DNA from: Natrinema amylolyticum | GTDB lineage: Archaea > Halobacteriota > Halobacteria > Halobacteriales > Natrialbaceae | Direction: 5' to 3' | DNA length: 64,000 nucleotides | NCBI RefSeq assembly: GCF_020515625.1 | Contig: NZ_JAIWPJ010000004.1 | Coordinates: 124,001 to 188,000, forward strand | Shown: piece by piece, positions 8,883-18,308 of the stretch | How positions within the stretch are numbered: the stretch's first letter is position 1 | How the letters are laid out: every line of letters begins with the position of its first letter | Notes under the pieces: generated by a model | What the model was told of the DNA's origin: nothing | Database searches by the model: none | Seen by the model: the letters and a program-made list of their open reading frames with translations, nothing else | Made by a program: the position numbers and the translations under genes

Positions 8883-10238
8883 CTAGAACCGTGCTAGAAG
8901 ATCTGCAGTGTCGGAGACGTCGCGCAGCGTCGTGAGCGACTCGAGCGTCGGTTCGACCGCGTCGAAGCCACTGGCGTAGTCGCCGCACATTCGATACTTC
9001 TCTCGAAGTTCCTCGAGGGAGAGCGGTTCGGCGTTCGTTCCCGGGGGTCGCTCTTGTGTGCGTTCGTACTCCGTCCCGGACGCCGTCGAGAGGGTAACCG
9101 TCGCGGCGTTCGAATCGTACTCGAGACTCGAGTCGACACTGAAGGACGTGCATTCGCGGACGCGCTGGACGTCGGGGTCGTTGATCCGCTCGTCGTCGAA
9201 CGCTGTCAATCCGACGTGACCGTCGACGAGCGCGCAAGCGACGACGTACTCCATCGAGAACTTGGCCTCGAGTCCCGTCGACGGATCCGCGTGGTGGAGT
9301 GCGTCCTCGGCGCCCTGAGACGCCGTGACGTGAACGTCATCGATGGTCTCGGGGTCGATATCGTGTTCCTTCGCGAGTTCGGCCGCACCGTAGATCGCAG
9401 CGTGCGTGTAGTAGCAGCAGGGATACTTCTTGACGTCGATGCCGTCGGACAGCAATGCCCACTCCGACCCGGGGGTCGGGAACCGCTCGAGGTCCGGGTC
9501 CTCGCTACTGTAGAGATCGAGAAACCCGCGGTCGCCGGTAATTGCAGCCGAATCGGCGGTGACGCCCTCGGCGGCGAGCAACGCTGCGGTCGTCCCCGAC
9601 CGCGCGGCCTGGCCCACGTGAACCGGTTTCGTCATCGAACCGAAGTTGCGTTTGAGACCGGCTGGCATCGAAGCGGCGATATTCAACGCGTGGGCGACCT
9701 CTTCGGCCGAGAGTTCAAGGAGACGGGAGACGGCCGCTGCGGTGCCGAAGGTGCCGACCGTGGAGGTCGCGTGCCATCCGTCCTCATAGTGTGTCGGACT
9801 GATCGGTCGTGCGACGTAGTGCTGTGTCTCGAATCCGGCCGCGTAGGCGGTGATGAGTTCCGCCCCCGTGGCGTTTCGCCGTTCGCCGACGGCGAGGAGT
9901 GGGGCGACCATCGGCACGCTCGGATGGCCGTCCATCACCGACAGTGCGACGTCGTCGAAATCGAGGCAGTGTCCGGCTGTGGCGTTGACGAACACTGCAT
10001 CGGACAGTGGCAGCGAGTCGTCGGTGCCGAGAACGGTCGTTTCACCGCTGTCGGATCCGACTGCTGAGATGATCCGTCGTGCGGTGTCAGTCGCGGAACC
10101 GGCGAGCGTGACGCCGACGGTATCGAGAACGGCGCGTTCGATCAGCGAAACGGCTTCGTCCGGAACCCCGTCGAACGACACCGACGCGACGAACGTTGCA
10201 AGGTCCGAACACGGATCAGTATCGGCTTCCGTCGTCAT
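8883..10238 (-). CDS. MmgE/PrpD family protein
   Basis: About 451 residues of the MmgE/PrpD family, which includes 2-methylcitrate dehydratase and cis-aconitate decarboxylase-like proteins. Recognisable parts are ERAVLDTVGVTLAG near the start, GHCLDFDD in the first third, and KKYPCCYYTHAAI in the middle. The reaction could be dehydration of a tricarboxylate or related hydroxy acid, for example after propionyl-CoA release, but no methylcitrate synthase is nearby. ATG at 10238 (MTTEADTD) is preferred over one nine codons upstream. It lies between a crotonase and the DUF35/thiolase-like pair, all leftward. Confidence 0.85.
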   Translation of the reverse strand: MTTEADTDPCSDLATFVASVSFDGVPDEAVSLIERAVLDTVGVTLAGSATDTARRIISAVGSDSGETTVLGTDDSLPLSDAVFVNATAGHCLDFDDVALSVMDGHPSVPMVAPLLAVGERRNATGAELITAYAAGFETQHYVARPISPTHYEDGWHATSTVGTFGTAAAVSRLLELSAEEVAHALNIAASMPAGLKRNFGSMTKPVHVGQAARSGTTAALLAAEGVTADSAAITGDRGFLDLYSSEDPDLERFPTPGSEWALLSDGIDVKKYPCCYYTHAAIYGAAELAKEHDIDPETIDDVHVTASQGAEDALHHADPSTGLEAKFSMEYVVACALVDGHVGLTAFDDERINDPDVQRVRECTSFSVDSSLEYDSNAATVTLSTASGTEYERTQERPPGTNAEPLSLEELREKYRMCGDYASGFDAVEPTLESLTTLRDVSDTADLLARF

Positions 10239-10436
10239 AGTTTCACAGGTGTGAGTGCCGTGCATATAGTTTCTCCTCTCGAGACGGCAGTCCGTTCGAA
10301 TAGATTAATTAATACAGCTATCGGACTCAAGTAGCGATCCCGATCGGAGACGACTGGCAACGGGTACCTGTTCGGCCACCGGCAGCGTGTTCGTATGGCG
10401 GAATAGTATGCATATCAAGTCGTACCTACGACCGGT

Positions 10437-10847
10437 TTACTCCTCGAGCGGGACGAACACCGGGACGGCAGCGTCCGCCGACTCGAGCGGAACGAATCGG
10501 ACCTCAACGCGGGTTCCGATGTCGACCGCACCGGGTTCGCAATCGAGGTTTGTCAGCAGTCGAGGACCCTCATCGAGTTCGACGTACGCGACGATCAGCG
10601 GCAGATCCTCCTCTGGCCAGCCACTCATCGTTCGGGTCACCGAATAGGAGTAGACGGTTCCGGTGCCGGCCGCCTCTCGCCAGTCGACATCGTCGCCGAA
10701 GCAATCGGGGCAGTACTCGCGAGGATAATGATAGACGAGGCCACAGTCGCCGCATTCTCGAACGAGTAACGTCTCGTCAGCGGCGGCCGACCAGTATCGC
10801 TCCGTTTCAGGGTTGATCTCGGGAGCGGGGCGTGGCTCCCAACTCAT
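10437..10847 (-). CDS. DUF35 zinc-ribbon/OB-fold protein
   Basis: A 136-residue DUF35 protein with the usual rubredoxin-like knuckles (CGDCG and CPDC, about residues 36-54), followed by an OB-fold containing SYSVTRTMSGWP and IVAYVELDEG. Its start overlaps the stop of the thiolase-like gene by 4 bp. In actinobacterial steroid degradation, pairs of a DUF35-bearing protein and a thiolase-fold protein (ChsH2-Ltp2 type) act as a retro-aldolase. The unusual active site of the partner here makes that comparison relevant. Confidence 0.9.
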   Translation of the reverse strand: MSWEPRPAPEINPETERYWSAAADETLLVRECGDCGLVYHYPREYCPDCFGDDVDWREAAGTGTVYSYSVTRTMSGWPEEDLPLIVAYVELDEGPRLLTNLDCEPGAVDIGTRVEVRFVPLESADAAVPVFVPLEE

Positions 10848-12019
10848 CGGTCTTCACCTCCCAGAACGACCGTCGCAGCGCCGTGACGGGTCCCGATACT
10901 GCCGCCGGTGCCGTGGGCGAGCGCGATATCGGCATTGACCTGCACTTCGTCGTTGGCGTCGCCGCGAAGCTGTCGAACCGCTTCGATAACCTTCGTCATC
11001 CCGCCGCGATTTGCCGGGTGATTCGAGCACAATCCACCGCCGTCCGTATTGAACGGCAACGCGCCGTTCGGAGCTTTGAGCGTCCCCCCTTCGACGAACG
11101 ATCCGCCCTCGCCCTTCTCGCAGAACCCGAGGTCCTCGATCGCCTCGAGAACGGTGATCGTAAACGAATCGTAGATCGACGCGTAGTCGACGTCCGTCGG
11201 TTCCAGCCCCGCCTCGTCGAACGCTCGGCTACCGGATTCCTCGGCGGCGGTCCGCGTGAGATCGATTCGCCCGGCCCGGTGGTGGCCGACCGACTCGCCG
11301 TGACCGAGCACTTCGACGCACTCGCGCTCGAGTCGGGATCGGACGTCCTCGGAGACGACGAGCAGTGCACCGCCGCCGTCGGAGATGACACAGCAATCGA
11401 GCAGGTGTAACGGGTCGGCGACCACGCGCGAGGAGACGACATCCTCGACGGTCACGGGGTCCTGATACATCGCGTGTTCGTTGAACTGTGCGTGGTGTGA
11501 CGCGGCAACCCGGATTTCAGCGAGTTGTTCGGCCGTCGTTCTGTATTCGTGCATGTGTCGCTGTGCGGCCATGCCGTACATGCCGATGTTCGTCGCGCCG
11601 TAAATACGCTCGAAACTGTCCTGTGCCGTACGAATCGCTCGAGCCCCGGATCCGGTCGCCTGTCCTCGCGACCGCGGTCTCCCGGCGAGCGTGATGAGCG
11701 CCACATCGCAGGTTCCATTTCGAATCGCGGCGACTGCGTGGCCGACGTGACTGATATACGAGGAACCCCCGAAGTCGGTCGTGTCGGCGTAGGACACGTC
11801 GAGGCCGAGATAATCGGCCATGATGAGCGGCGGCAGCCCGCTCTCGTACTCCGGCATCCCTGCCGTAAAGTACGCGTCGATCGCGTCCTTCTCGAGGCCG
11901 GCGTCCTCAAGTGCGCCGCGTGCCACCTCCGCATGTAATTGCATCGTCGATTTGTCCGGTGCCTCTCGCGTCGGGTGTTCGTACGCGCCAGCGACATAGA
12001 CTGGTGACTGTGTTGCCAT
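10844..12019 (-). CDS. thiolase-fold protein without nucleophilic Cys (Ltp2-like, candidate retro-aldolase)
   Basis: A 391-residue lipid-transfer/SCP2-type thiolase homologue. Where a thiolase has its acyl-accepting Cys, this protein reads TTDFGGSSYISHVGHAV. The usual HDCF motif reads IYDSFTI, with Tyr for His, and the GHPIGATG loop is replaced by SNHPANRGG. These changes argue against thiolysis and fit the Ltp2 group, in which tyrosines rather than Cys support retro-aldol cleavage of side-chain acyl-CoAs. It is translationally coupled to a DUF35 gene. The family assignment is firm; the reaction is inferred. Confidence 0.82.
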   Translation of the reverse strand: MATQSPVYVAGAYEHPTREAPDKSTMQLHAEVARGALEDAGLEKDAIDAYFTAGMPEYESGLPPLIMADYLGLDVSYADTTDFGGSSYISHVGHAVAAIRNGTCDVALITLAGRPRSRGQATGSGARAIRTAQDSFERIYGATNIGMYGMAAQRHMHEYRTTAEQLAEIRVAASHHAQFNEHAMYQDPVTVEDVVSSRVVADPLHLLDCCVISDGGGALLVVSEDVRSRLERECVEVLGHGESVGHHRAGRIDLTRTAAEESGSRAFDEAGLEPTDVDYASIYDSFTITVLEAIEDLGFCEKGEGGSFVEGGTLKAPNGALPFNTDGGGLCSNHPANRGGMTKVIEAVRQLRGDANDEVQVNADIALAHGTGGSIGTRHGAATVVLGGEDR

Positions 12020-12453
12020 CGGTTGACGATTAGCACATACCTACCTAAGTTTTTACGTGCCGCCGCATCCGTACTGCGTCCGCACTGCACCACCCACCGT
12101 GGTATTCGAACATGCAGAACAGAAGAACGATGAAGGAATGCGCCTGTCAGGTGTCGCTACCGGGTACTGATCGAACAACTAGCGATAACCTATCGTCACA
12201 CGCCCTCATACACCTATTGAGGTGGGTTTCAGTAATAGATTTTTGTTCGAGTAATTCGAACCCCATCAGTCTCTCTGCAGGGAAGTACAAACCTATCCTT
12301 TACTAAGATATGCTTGTAAGTGAATTCGGGGCAGTAGTCTACCTACGATCATCGATGGCCGTGCCCAGTGTGGCCACTGGATACGCTGGTGTCCGTCGAA
12401 GACGTAGAGAGAAAAGACCGAGTACAGTCGACAAATAGGATGATCTCGAGCAG
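12020..12453. other. Intergenic region between thiolase-like gene and IclR gene
   Basis: These 434 bp hold the upstream region of the leftward thiolase-like/DUF35 pair and the end of the IclR gene. A TATTCGAA stretch near 12103 faintly resembles the repeated motif beside the IclR gene. I see no convincing gene; a short frame at 12112-12306 has no haloarchaeal protein character. Confidence 0.5.
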
Positions 12454-13221
12454 CTACGAATACTGAATGTTGAGTTCGAGTTCGTTGGCTGTCCCCAGCA
12501 GAAGGTTCGGGAGCGTCTCCTCGAACAGGGTGCCCTGAAAACGATGGGTCGGTCCCGAGACGCTCAACGCGCCGAGCGGTTCGCCGTCGGCGTACTCGAC
12601 GGGGACACCGATCGCTCGAAGTCCATTAGTGTTCTCTTGATCGTTGATACTATATCCCTGTTCGCGAATCTCTGCTACCTCTGCCCAGAGTTGATCGTCG
12701 CTGGTAATCGTTTCATCAGTCAGCGATCCGAGCCCACGGTGATCGATGATCTCTTCGATGCGTTCGTCCGATAGGCTCGCGAGGATCGCTTTCCCGGCTG
12801 CGGTCGCGTGAATCGGGATTCGCTTTCCGATTTCGGAGTCCGTTCTGACGGCTCGTTCGCCGACTTCCCTGAATACGTACACGCCTCTGCCGTACTCCTC
12901 GACGATAAACTGCGATCGTTCTTCGGTCTCTGCAGCGAGATCAGCGACTTTCTCTTGGGCCAGTTGATACGCGTCCGAACGGGTTCGCGTCTGTTCGCCA
13001 AGTTCGAGGAATCGCAGGCCGGTCCGATAGACACCGTCTTCCTTGGTAACGTACTCGAGGTCCTCGAGCGTTGATAGATGACGGTGGATGGTACTCTTCG
13101 CGAGGTCCAGTTCGTCGGCGATTTCGGAGAGGGTAGCGCCATCCCACTCCTTGAGCAACTCGATGAGCTCGAAGGCAGTTTCGGTCGTTTTGACGCGTCC
13201 ACGGTCGTTATTTCCGCCCAT
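12454..13221 (-). CDS. IclR family transcriptional regulator
   Basis: About 255 residues with an N-terminal winged helix-turn-helix (KTTETAFELIELL, then LSEIADELDLAKSTIHRHL) and a C-terminal IclR effector domain containing GKAILASLSDE and GYSINDQEN. ATG at 13221 gives MGGNNDRGRVK and fits the family; the frame stays open upstream without family similarity. IclR proteins commonly control degradation of aromatic or carboxylic acids and bind a small organic acid. Lying amid acyl-CoA genes and divergent from an acyl-CoA dehydrogenase gene, it likely controls at least that gene. Confidence 0.92.
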   Translation of the reverse strand: MGGNNDRGRVKTTETAFELIELLKEWDGATLSEIADELDLAKSTIHRHLSTLEDLEYVTKEDGVYRTGLRFLELGEQTRTRSDAYQLAQEKVADLAAETEERSQFIVEEYGRGVYVFREVGERAVRTDSEIGKRIPIHATAAGKAILASLSDERIEEIIDHRGLGSLTDETITSDDQLWAEVAEIREQGYSINDQENTNGLRAIGVPVEYADGEPLGALSVSGPTHRFQGTLFEETLPNLLLGTANELELNIQYS

Positions 13222-13251
13222 ACTCGTTCTTCTCGTTGGGACCTCATTAAG

Positions 13252-13273
13252 CGTTCCGGATATTCGAATAGCC
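13252..13273. promoter_or_regulatory. Repeated motif copy 1, candidate IclR operator
   Basis: This segment and a second one at 13368-13389 share the core CGTTCCGNATATTCGNAT, matching at 17 of 22 positions. This copy lies 30-50 bp upstream of the IclR gene start. It is probably a binding site of the adjacent IclR protein; that link is inferred from position only. Confidence 0.5.
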
Positions 13274-13367
13274 TGGTCATGACGCATCTTTCGAGACGAC
13301 GCTATACTCCCGGTATCGGGCCCAGCAACGGACACACGCGATACGAGTCAAAAACACACAGTGTAAC

Positions 13368-13389
13368 GTTCCGCATATTCGTATGCCGA
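13368..13389. promoter_or_regulatory. Repeated motif copy 2, candidate IclR operator
   Basis: The second copy of the CGTTCCGNATATTCGNAT motif lies about 95-115 bp upstream of the acyl-CoA dehydrogenase start at 13484. The two copies are 116 bp apart in the divergent intergenic region, one near each promoter. Confidence 0.5.
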
Positions 13390-13483
13390 TGCGGTGAGGC
13401 CGCTCTACGACGTGACGAGTCGAGTCGCGCCCAATCGTCGATCCGTCCATATGTTTTATGTACAATCTCGTCCGTGTGTCGGT

Positions 13484-14689
13484 ATGGTTCATTCGTGGCG
13501 GGACAGCGTTCCGCTGTCAGACGAACAGACGCTCGTCCGGGATAGTATCCGGGATATCTGTGAGGAGTTCGATGCGGAGTACTGGCGTGAGAGAGATATC
13601 AACGAAGAGTACCCACAGGAGTTCGTCGACACGCTCAGCGAGTACGGCTGGATGGGGATTCTCATCCCAGAGGAGTACGGCGGAGCAGGCATGGGAACGC
13701 CAGAGGTTGCCGTCATGATGGAAGAGATCGCCGCGAACGGCGGCGGGTTCAGCGCTGCACAGGCGATTCACGGCGGCATCTACAACAGCACGCCCATCGT
13801 AAAGTACGCTGACGAAGAACTCAAAGAAGACCTGCTGCCCAAGGTCGCCGACGGCGATGTTGCCATTCAGTCCTTCGGACTCACGGAGCCAAACGCGGGA
13901 TCCGATTCGACGTCGATCGAAACGAGTGCGGAACGAGACGGAGACGAATACGTCATCAACGGCCAGAAGATTTGGATCTCACGAGTCGACGCGACAGACT
14001 ATCTCGTGTTAATGGCCCGAACGACCCCGCGCGACGAGGTCGAGAAACGAACCCAAGGTATCTCGATGTTCCTCGTCGACATCGAGGAAGCCTACGCCCA
14101 GGACGCCCTCGAGATTCAGCAGATCCCGAAGACCGCAAGCGGCTTCGTCCACTCCTACGAGATGTGGTTCTCTGACCTCCGACTGCCGGCGGACCGACTC
14201 ATCGGCGACGAAGGGCGCGGCTTCTATCAAGTCTTGGACGGACTCAACGAGGAGCGACTGGCTATCGCGGCCGAATGCGTCGGTCTCGCGGAGGTCGCGC
14301 TCGAGCGCGGTGTCGAGTACGCGAACGAACGGGAGGTGTTCGGCTCCGCGATCGGCTCGAATCAGAGCGTTCAGCACCCGCTCGCGGAGGCCTACACCGA
14401 GACTCTGGCGGCGAAGCAACTCCTGTACGGTGCCGCCGAGACGATCGAGACTGCTAGCCAGAAGGAAACCGGCGCGATGGCAAACGCTGCGAAGTATCGG
14501 GCGGCCGAGGCCGCCTTCGCCGCCGCGGACGCCGCGGTCCAGACCCACGGCGGGTTCGGCGTCGCTCGCGAGTACGACGTCGAACGCTACTTCAGGGAAG
14601 CTCGACTCACGAGGATCGTCCCGATCACCCAGCAGCTGGTCCTCAACTATATCAGCGAGAACGTGCTGGGACTGCCCCGCTCGTACTGA
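13484..14689 (+). CDS. acyl-CoA dehydrogenase
   Basis: About 401 residues of acyl-CoA dehydrogenase fold: SDEQTLVRDSIRDIC at the N-terminus, LTEPNAGSDSTS for flavin and substrate contact, and a C-terminal THGGFGVAREYDVERYFREA. The usual catalytic EGT-x-EIQ segment reads IVPITQQL, so the base is not at the medium-chain position. ATG at 13484 (MVHSWRDSVPLSD) gives the normal family length; the frame extends upstream without similarity. It is divergent from the IclR gene and probably co-transcribed with the MaoC gene that follows after 27 bp. Confidence 0.9.
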   Translation: MVHSWRDSVPLSDEQTLVRDSIRDICEEFDAEYWRERDINEEYPQEFVDTLSEYGWMGILIPEEYGGAGMGTPEVAVMMEEIAANGGGFSAAQAIHGGIYNSTPIVKYADEELKEDLLPKVADGDVAIQSFGLTEPNAGSDSTSIETSAERDGDEYVINGQKIWISRVDATDYLVLMARTTPRDEVEKRTQGISMFLVDIEEAYAQDALEIQQIPKTASGFVHSYEMWFSDLRLPADRLIGDEGRGFYQVLDGLNEERLAIAAECVGLAEVALERGVEYANEREVFGSAIGSNQSVQHPLAEAYTETLAAKQLLYGAAETIETASQKETGAMANAAKYRAAEAAFAAADAAVQTHGGFGVAREYDVERYFREARLTRIVPITQQLVLNYISENVLGLPRSY

Positions 14690-14716
14690 TCGACGGCTAC
14701 TCCGGAACCCATACCC

Positions 14717-15322
14717 ATGACAAACGACACTGCCGAAACCGACGAAACCGAGGCATCGACAGCGAAACGGCTCGTAGAGGGATGGCACGGTCGCTATTAC
14801 GAGGACTTCGAGGTCGGCGACGTGTACAAACACCCCTTCGGCCGCACCGTCACCGAGACGGACAACGTCTGGATGACCAACGTGACGATGAACCTCAATC
14901 CGATGCACTTCAACGAGGCCTACGCCGCGGAGACGGAGTTCGGCGAGCGCCTCGTCGACGGCACCTTCGTCATCGCCCTGGCCGTCGGCATGAGCGTCAT
15001 CGACGTCTCGGTCAACGCGACGGCGAACCTCGGCTACGACGACATCCGCCACCACAGTCCGGTCTTCCACGGAGACACCATCTTCGCCGAAAGCGAAGTG
15101 CTCTCGAAGCGCGAACTCGAGTCCCGCGACCATGTCGGTATCGTCGAGACCGAATTGCGGGCGTACAACCAACACGGCGACCTCGTGCTCAGTCTCGAGC
15201 GCACGCCGATGGTGCTGAAACGCGAACACGCCGACCCCTCCGCTGCGGAGCCGCCGGGCTGGCCTGAGGGGATCGGTACGCAACCCGACGAGACGACTGA
15301 CGGCACCGGCTCTGACGACTAG
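14717..15322 (+). CDS. MaoC family (R)-hydratase
   Basis: A 201-residue hot-dog-fold protein. The MaoC hydratase signature is seen in YYEDFEVGDVY, then NPMHFNEAYAAETEFGERLVDGTF, carrying the Asn/His pair that hydrates 2-enoyl-CoA. The C-terminal 30 residues are acidic and probably disordered. It follows the acyl-CoA dehydrogenase by 27 bp, so the two likely perform successive dehydrogenation and hydration of one acyl-CoA. Confidence 0.88.
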   Translation: MTNDTAETDETEASTAKRLVEGWHGRYYEDFEVGDVYKHPFGRTVTETDNVWMTNVTMNLNPMHFNEAYAAETEFGERLVDGTFVIALAVGMSVIDVSVNATANLGYDDIRHHSPVFHGDTIFAESEVLSKRELESRDHVGIVETELRAYNQHGDLVLSLERTPMVLKREHADPSAAEPPGWPEGIGTQPDETTDGTGSDD

Positions 15323-15639
15323 CGGCCGCTGCTTTTCGGCGGGTACGGACGCGTTTGACGGCGAACCGGTGCCGCGAGCCATTGCTCGACGATATTGCGT
15401 GCCGAGAACCTGTGCGTCGACCGTCATTCGTCGTCCTCCACCTCGGTGTCGCCTCTGTACTTCGCGGGCATCGTCGCGGTCAGCAGACCGGTACCTTCGC
15501 TTGGAACTACTCAGGTTTCACGCGACGAGTTGACTGAAAACATTACTCGCGACTCGGAATCGAAGGGGACTGAAATGGTTCGTCGAGGTTCGAAAAACAC
15601 GTTGAACTTCGGTGTTACCGAACGTCATCGCTCCCTCGA
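15323..15639. other. Intergenic region between MaoC and 3-hydroxyacyl-CoA dehydrogenase genes
   Basis: These 317 bp separate two convergent genes. On the minus strand, 26 codons reading PSEGTGLLTATMPAKYRGD end at a stop near 15426 and look like the C-terminal scrap of a lost haloarchaeal gene. Nothing else is recognisable. Confidence 0.35.
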
Positions 15640-16836
15640 TCAATAGAACGTTTCGTCGTTCTTCGCCTTCTCGACGAGCAGCTCGCACGGCAACGTTTCG
15701 GCGAGCTTGTTCGTGTCCTCGTGACGACTGGCGACCTCGGTCAGTTTCTCGAGGATGACATCGGCACCGACTTCGTCGGCTTTCTCGAGGGGGCCGACCG
15801 GCCAGTTGCCGCCGAGCCGTGCACCGGTGTCGACGTCTTCGACACTGGCGACGTCGTTCTGGACCATCTTGGCGGCTTCGTTGACGATCGGAGCCCAGAC
15901 GAGCAGCGTATCGAATCCCTGTCCTTCGCCAACCGAAATCTGTGGCTCATCGCGCTCGTCGTAGTCGTAGTAGCCGGCGTCCGCCTTGCGCCCGTACCGA
16001 CCCTTATCGTACAACTGGTGGAGAATGGGACACACTTCCGTATCGTAGGACATCGGTCGGTCGTCCTCGAGGTGATCCTGCTCTCCCTCGACACGAATCT
16101 GGATGCCGCCGGTGAAGTCGGCGAGTTCGAACGGTCCCATCGGGAATCCTTCCTTGTACTTCATCGCGGAGTCGATCTCTTCGATCGAGTGTTCGCCCCG
16201 ATAGACCATCCAGGCCGGGCCCTCGCCATAGGGGCGCATCAGCCGGTTGACAATGAACGAAGGGATGTCCATCTTGCAGCGAATCGGCGTCTTGTCGAAC
16301 GACTCGATAAGGGCCTCGGTGGTGTCGCCGACGCTCTCAGGTGCGTGTTCGGTCATGATAACTTCGACCAGATCCATCAGCATCGGCGGATTGAACCAGT
16401 GAGTCCCGACGACCTGTGACGGCCGATCGGTCACTTCGGCGAGTTGGGTGATATTGAGTCCCGACGTGTTCGTCGAGAGGATCGCGTCCTCCGGTGCGAC
16501 GTCGTCGAGGTCCTGAAAGATGTCCTCCTTGACCGCCTGCTGTTCGACAGCCGCTTCGGTCACGAAGTCCGTGTTCCCGGCCGCTTCCTCGAAGTCGCTC
16601 GTGAACGTAAGTCGGTCCATCGCTTCGTCGATCTCCGTCTCCGTCGCGGCCCCGTTCTCGACTGACTTCTCGTACGACCACTCGATCTGCTCCTCGGCTT
16701 CCTCGAGTTGCGACTCGTCGATGTCGTTCACGTAGGTCTCGTACCCTGCCAATGCGGCGACGGCGGCGATCCCACGGCCCATCTGTCCGCCTCCGACGAC
16801 AGTAATGGTATCGATAGTATCGATAGTGACTACCAT
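15640..16836 (-). CDS. 3-hydroxyacyl-CoA dehydrogenase
   Basis: A 398-residue NAD-dependent 3-hydroxyacyl-CoA dehydrogenase. The N-terminal Rossmann motif is VVGGGQMGRGIAAVAA. The catalytic His sits in VGTHWFNPPMLMDLVEV, followed by the conserved FIVNRLMRPY. At about 400 residues it has more than one C-terminal dimerisation domain, longer than the short human-type enzyme of about 300. It oxidises 3-hydroxyacyl-CoA to 3-oxoacyl-CoA, between the MaoC/crotonase and thiolase steps encoded nearby. Confidence 0.92.
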   Translation of the reverse strand: MVVTIDTIDTITVVGGGQMGRGIAAVAALAGYETYVNDIDESQLEEAEEQIEWSYEKSVENGAATETEIDEAMDRLTFTSDFEEAAGNTDFVTEAAVEQQAVKEDIFQDLDDVAPEDAILSTNTSGLNITQLAEVTDRPSQVVGTHWFNPPMLMDLVEVIMTEHAPESVGDTTEALIESFDKTPIRCKMDIPSFIVNRLMRPYGEGPAWMVYRGEHSIEEIDSAMKYKEGFPMGPFELADFTGGIQIRVEGEQDHLEDDRPMSYDTEVCPILHQLYDKGRYGRKADAGYYDYDERDEPQISVGEGQGFDTLLVWAPIVNEAAKMVQNDVASVEDVDTGARLGGNWPVGPLEKADEVGADVILEKLTEVASRHEDTNKLAETLPCELLVEKAKNDETFY

Positions 16837-17076
16837 ACGTCAGTGATATCGAACCCGCATGAAAAACGTATCGCTCGATTCTCGTGACTACCGTCGACAG
16901 GAACACGGCGCGGTCGGTCGGAGCGGACGGAAGTTCGCTATCCGGTACAAATATGTGATACGGGGAGGAAGCATTCCTATGGTAGTTCGCATCAAGCAAC
17001 GCATACGTACTGCGTTATCGAGGATAACTCGCGGTCACAGGGCAAGCAGCAGTCGAACCCGAGAATTCGTCCACGT

Positions 17077-18255
17077 ATGCTCGCACTAGACGATATTACC
17101 GTCCTCAGCCTCGAGAGCGGCGTGAGTGCACCGCTGTGTACTCGCATGCTCGGCGACTTCGGCGCCGAAGTGATCAAGGTCGAACGGCCTAACGTCGGCG
17201 ACGTCAACCGTCACTGGGACTCGGCCGTCTACGGCGATTCCTCCGCCCACGTCTGGGTCGACCGGAACAAACTGAGTATCGAGCTCGACTTGAAGTCCGA
17301 CGAGGGATCGGAAATTTTCGCCGAGCTCGCCGCGGAAGCAGATATCGTCGTCCAGAACTACGCGCCGGGCGTCGTCGAACGGCTCGGCGTCGGCTACGAG
17401 ACGGTTTCGGCGTACAACGACGACGTCATCTACCTGAACATCTCGGGTTACGGCCGTAGCGGTCCGTACAGCGACCGAAAGGCGTACGACCTCGTCATGC
17501 AAGGTGAAACCGGATCGATCCTGATGAACGGCTCGCCGGACGAGCCGGCAAAAATCCCGATCAGCATCTGTGATATCAACGCTGCAACCTACGGGACCAT
17601 CGCGACGTTACTTTCGCTGTTCCACCGCGAACGTACCGGGAAGGGCGAAGAGATTGACGTGACGATGTTCGGCGGGATGCTCTCTTGGATGGGCTACTTC
17701 CCGCACAAGTACTGGCACAACGACGAACTCCCCGAGCGGGTCGGCATGCGCCACCACTTGATCACGCCCTACGGTCCGTACGAAACCGTCGACGAGCAGT
17801 ATATTAACTTCGCCATCCTCAGCGAGGCCCACTGGAAGGCGTTCTGCGTCGACGTCATCGACCGACCCACCCTCCTCACCGACGAGCGGTTCGAGACGAA
17901 CGAAGATCGGATCGCCCACCGGGAGACACTCGAGTCCGAGATCGAATCGATTCTGCGGAGCGAACCCCGCGATTACTGGGCGGACCGACTCGCCGAGTCG
18001 GGCATTCCGTGGGGCGACGTCAACGAACTCGACGAGGTGTTGGACCACCCCCAGACCGAGCACCTCGATCTCGTGAAGGAACTCGAGACCGAAGACGGTC
18101 CGATCCCGTACGTCGACAACCCCATCTCGTTCGGCGATCTCGAAACGACCGGCGAACCGATGCCGGACCTCGGCGAACACACCGAGGAGATTCTCGAGGC
18201 GATCGGCTACAGCGACGAGGATATCGACGAGCTCCGATCGAAAGATGTCGTATAG
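17077..18255 (+). CDS. CaiB/BaiF family CoA transferase
   Basis: A 392-residue class III CoA transferase. It opens with LDDITVLSLESGVSAPLCTRMLGDFGAEVIKVE, the family's CoA-binding start, and has NKLSIELDLKS and a YDLVMQGETG stretch whose Asp (about residue 138) is the likely acyl carrier. It would move CoA between a donor such as succinyl-CoA and a free acid, activating the substrate without ATP, or act as a racemase-like relative. It stands alone between two leftward genes. Confidence 0.88.
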   Translation: MLALDDITVLSLESGVSAPLCTRMLGDFGAEVIKVERPNVGDVNRHWDSAVYGDSSAHVWVDRNKLSIELDLKSDEGSEIFAELAAEADIVVQNYAPGVVERLGVGYETVSAYNDDVIYLNISGYGRSGPYSDRKAYDLVMQGETGSILMNGSPDEPAKIPISICDINAATYGTIATLLSLFHRERTGKGEEIDVTMFGGMLSWMGYFPHKYWHNDELPERVGMRHHLITPYGPYETVDEQYINFAILSEAHWKAFCVDVIDRPTLLTDERFETNEDRIAHRETLESEIESILRSEPRDYWADRLAESGIPWGDVNELDEVLDHPQTEHLDLVKELETEDGPIPYVDNPISFGDLETTGEPMPDLGEHTEEILEAIGYSDEDIDELRSKDVV

Positions 18256-18308
18256 GTTCCGGCAGCGTTCTCGCGGTCGTCTGCCGATCAACACGAGGCC
18301 AGTTGCAG

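Noticed and set aside
12112-12306. 64-codon frame upstream of the thiolase-like gene
   Set aside because: It is Ser/Cys-rich and non-acidic, in an AT-rich promoter region, with no domain.
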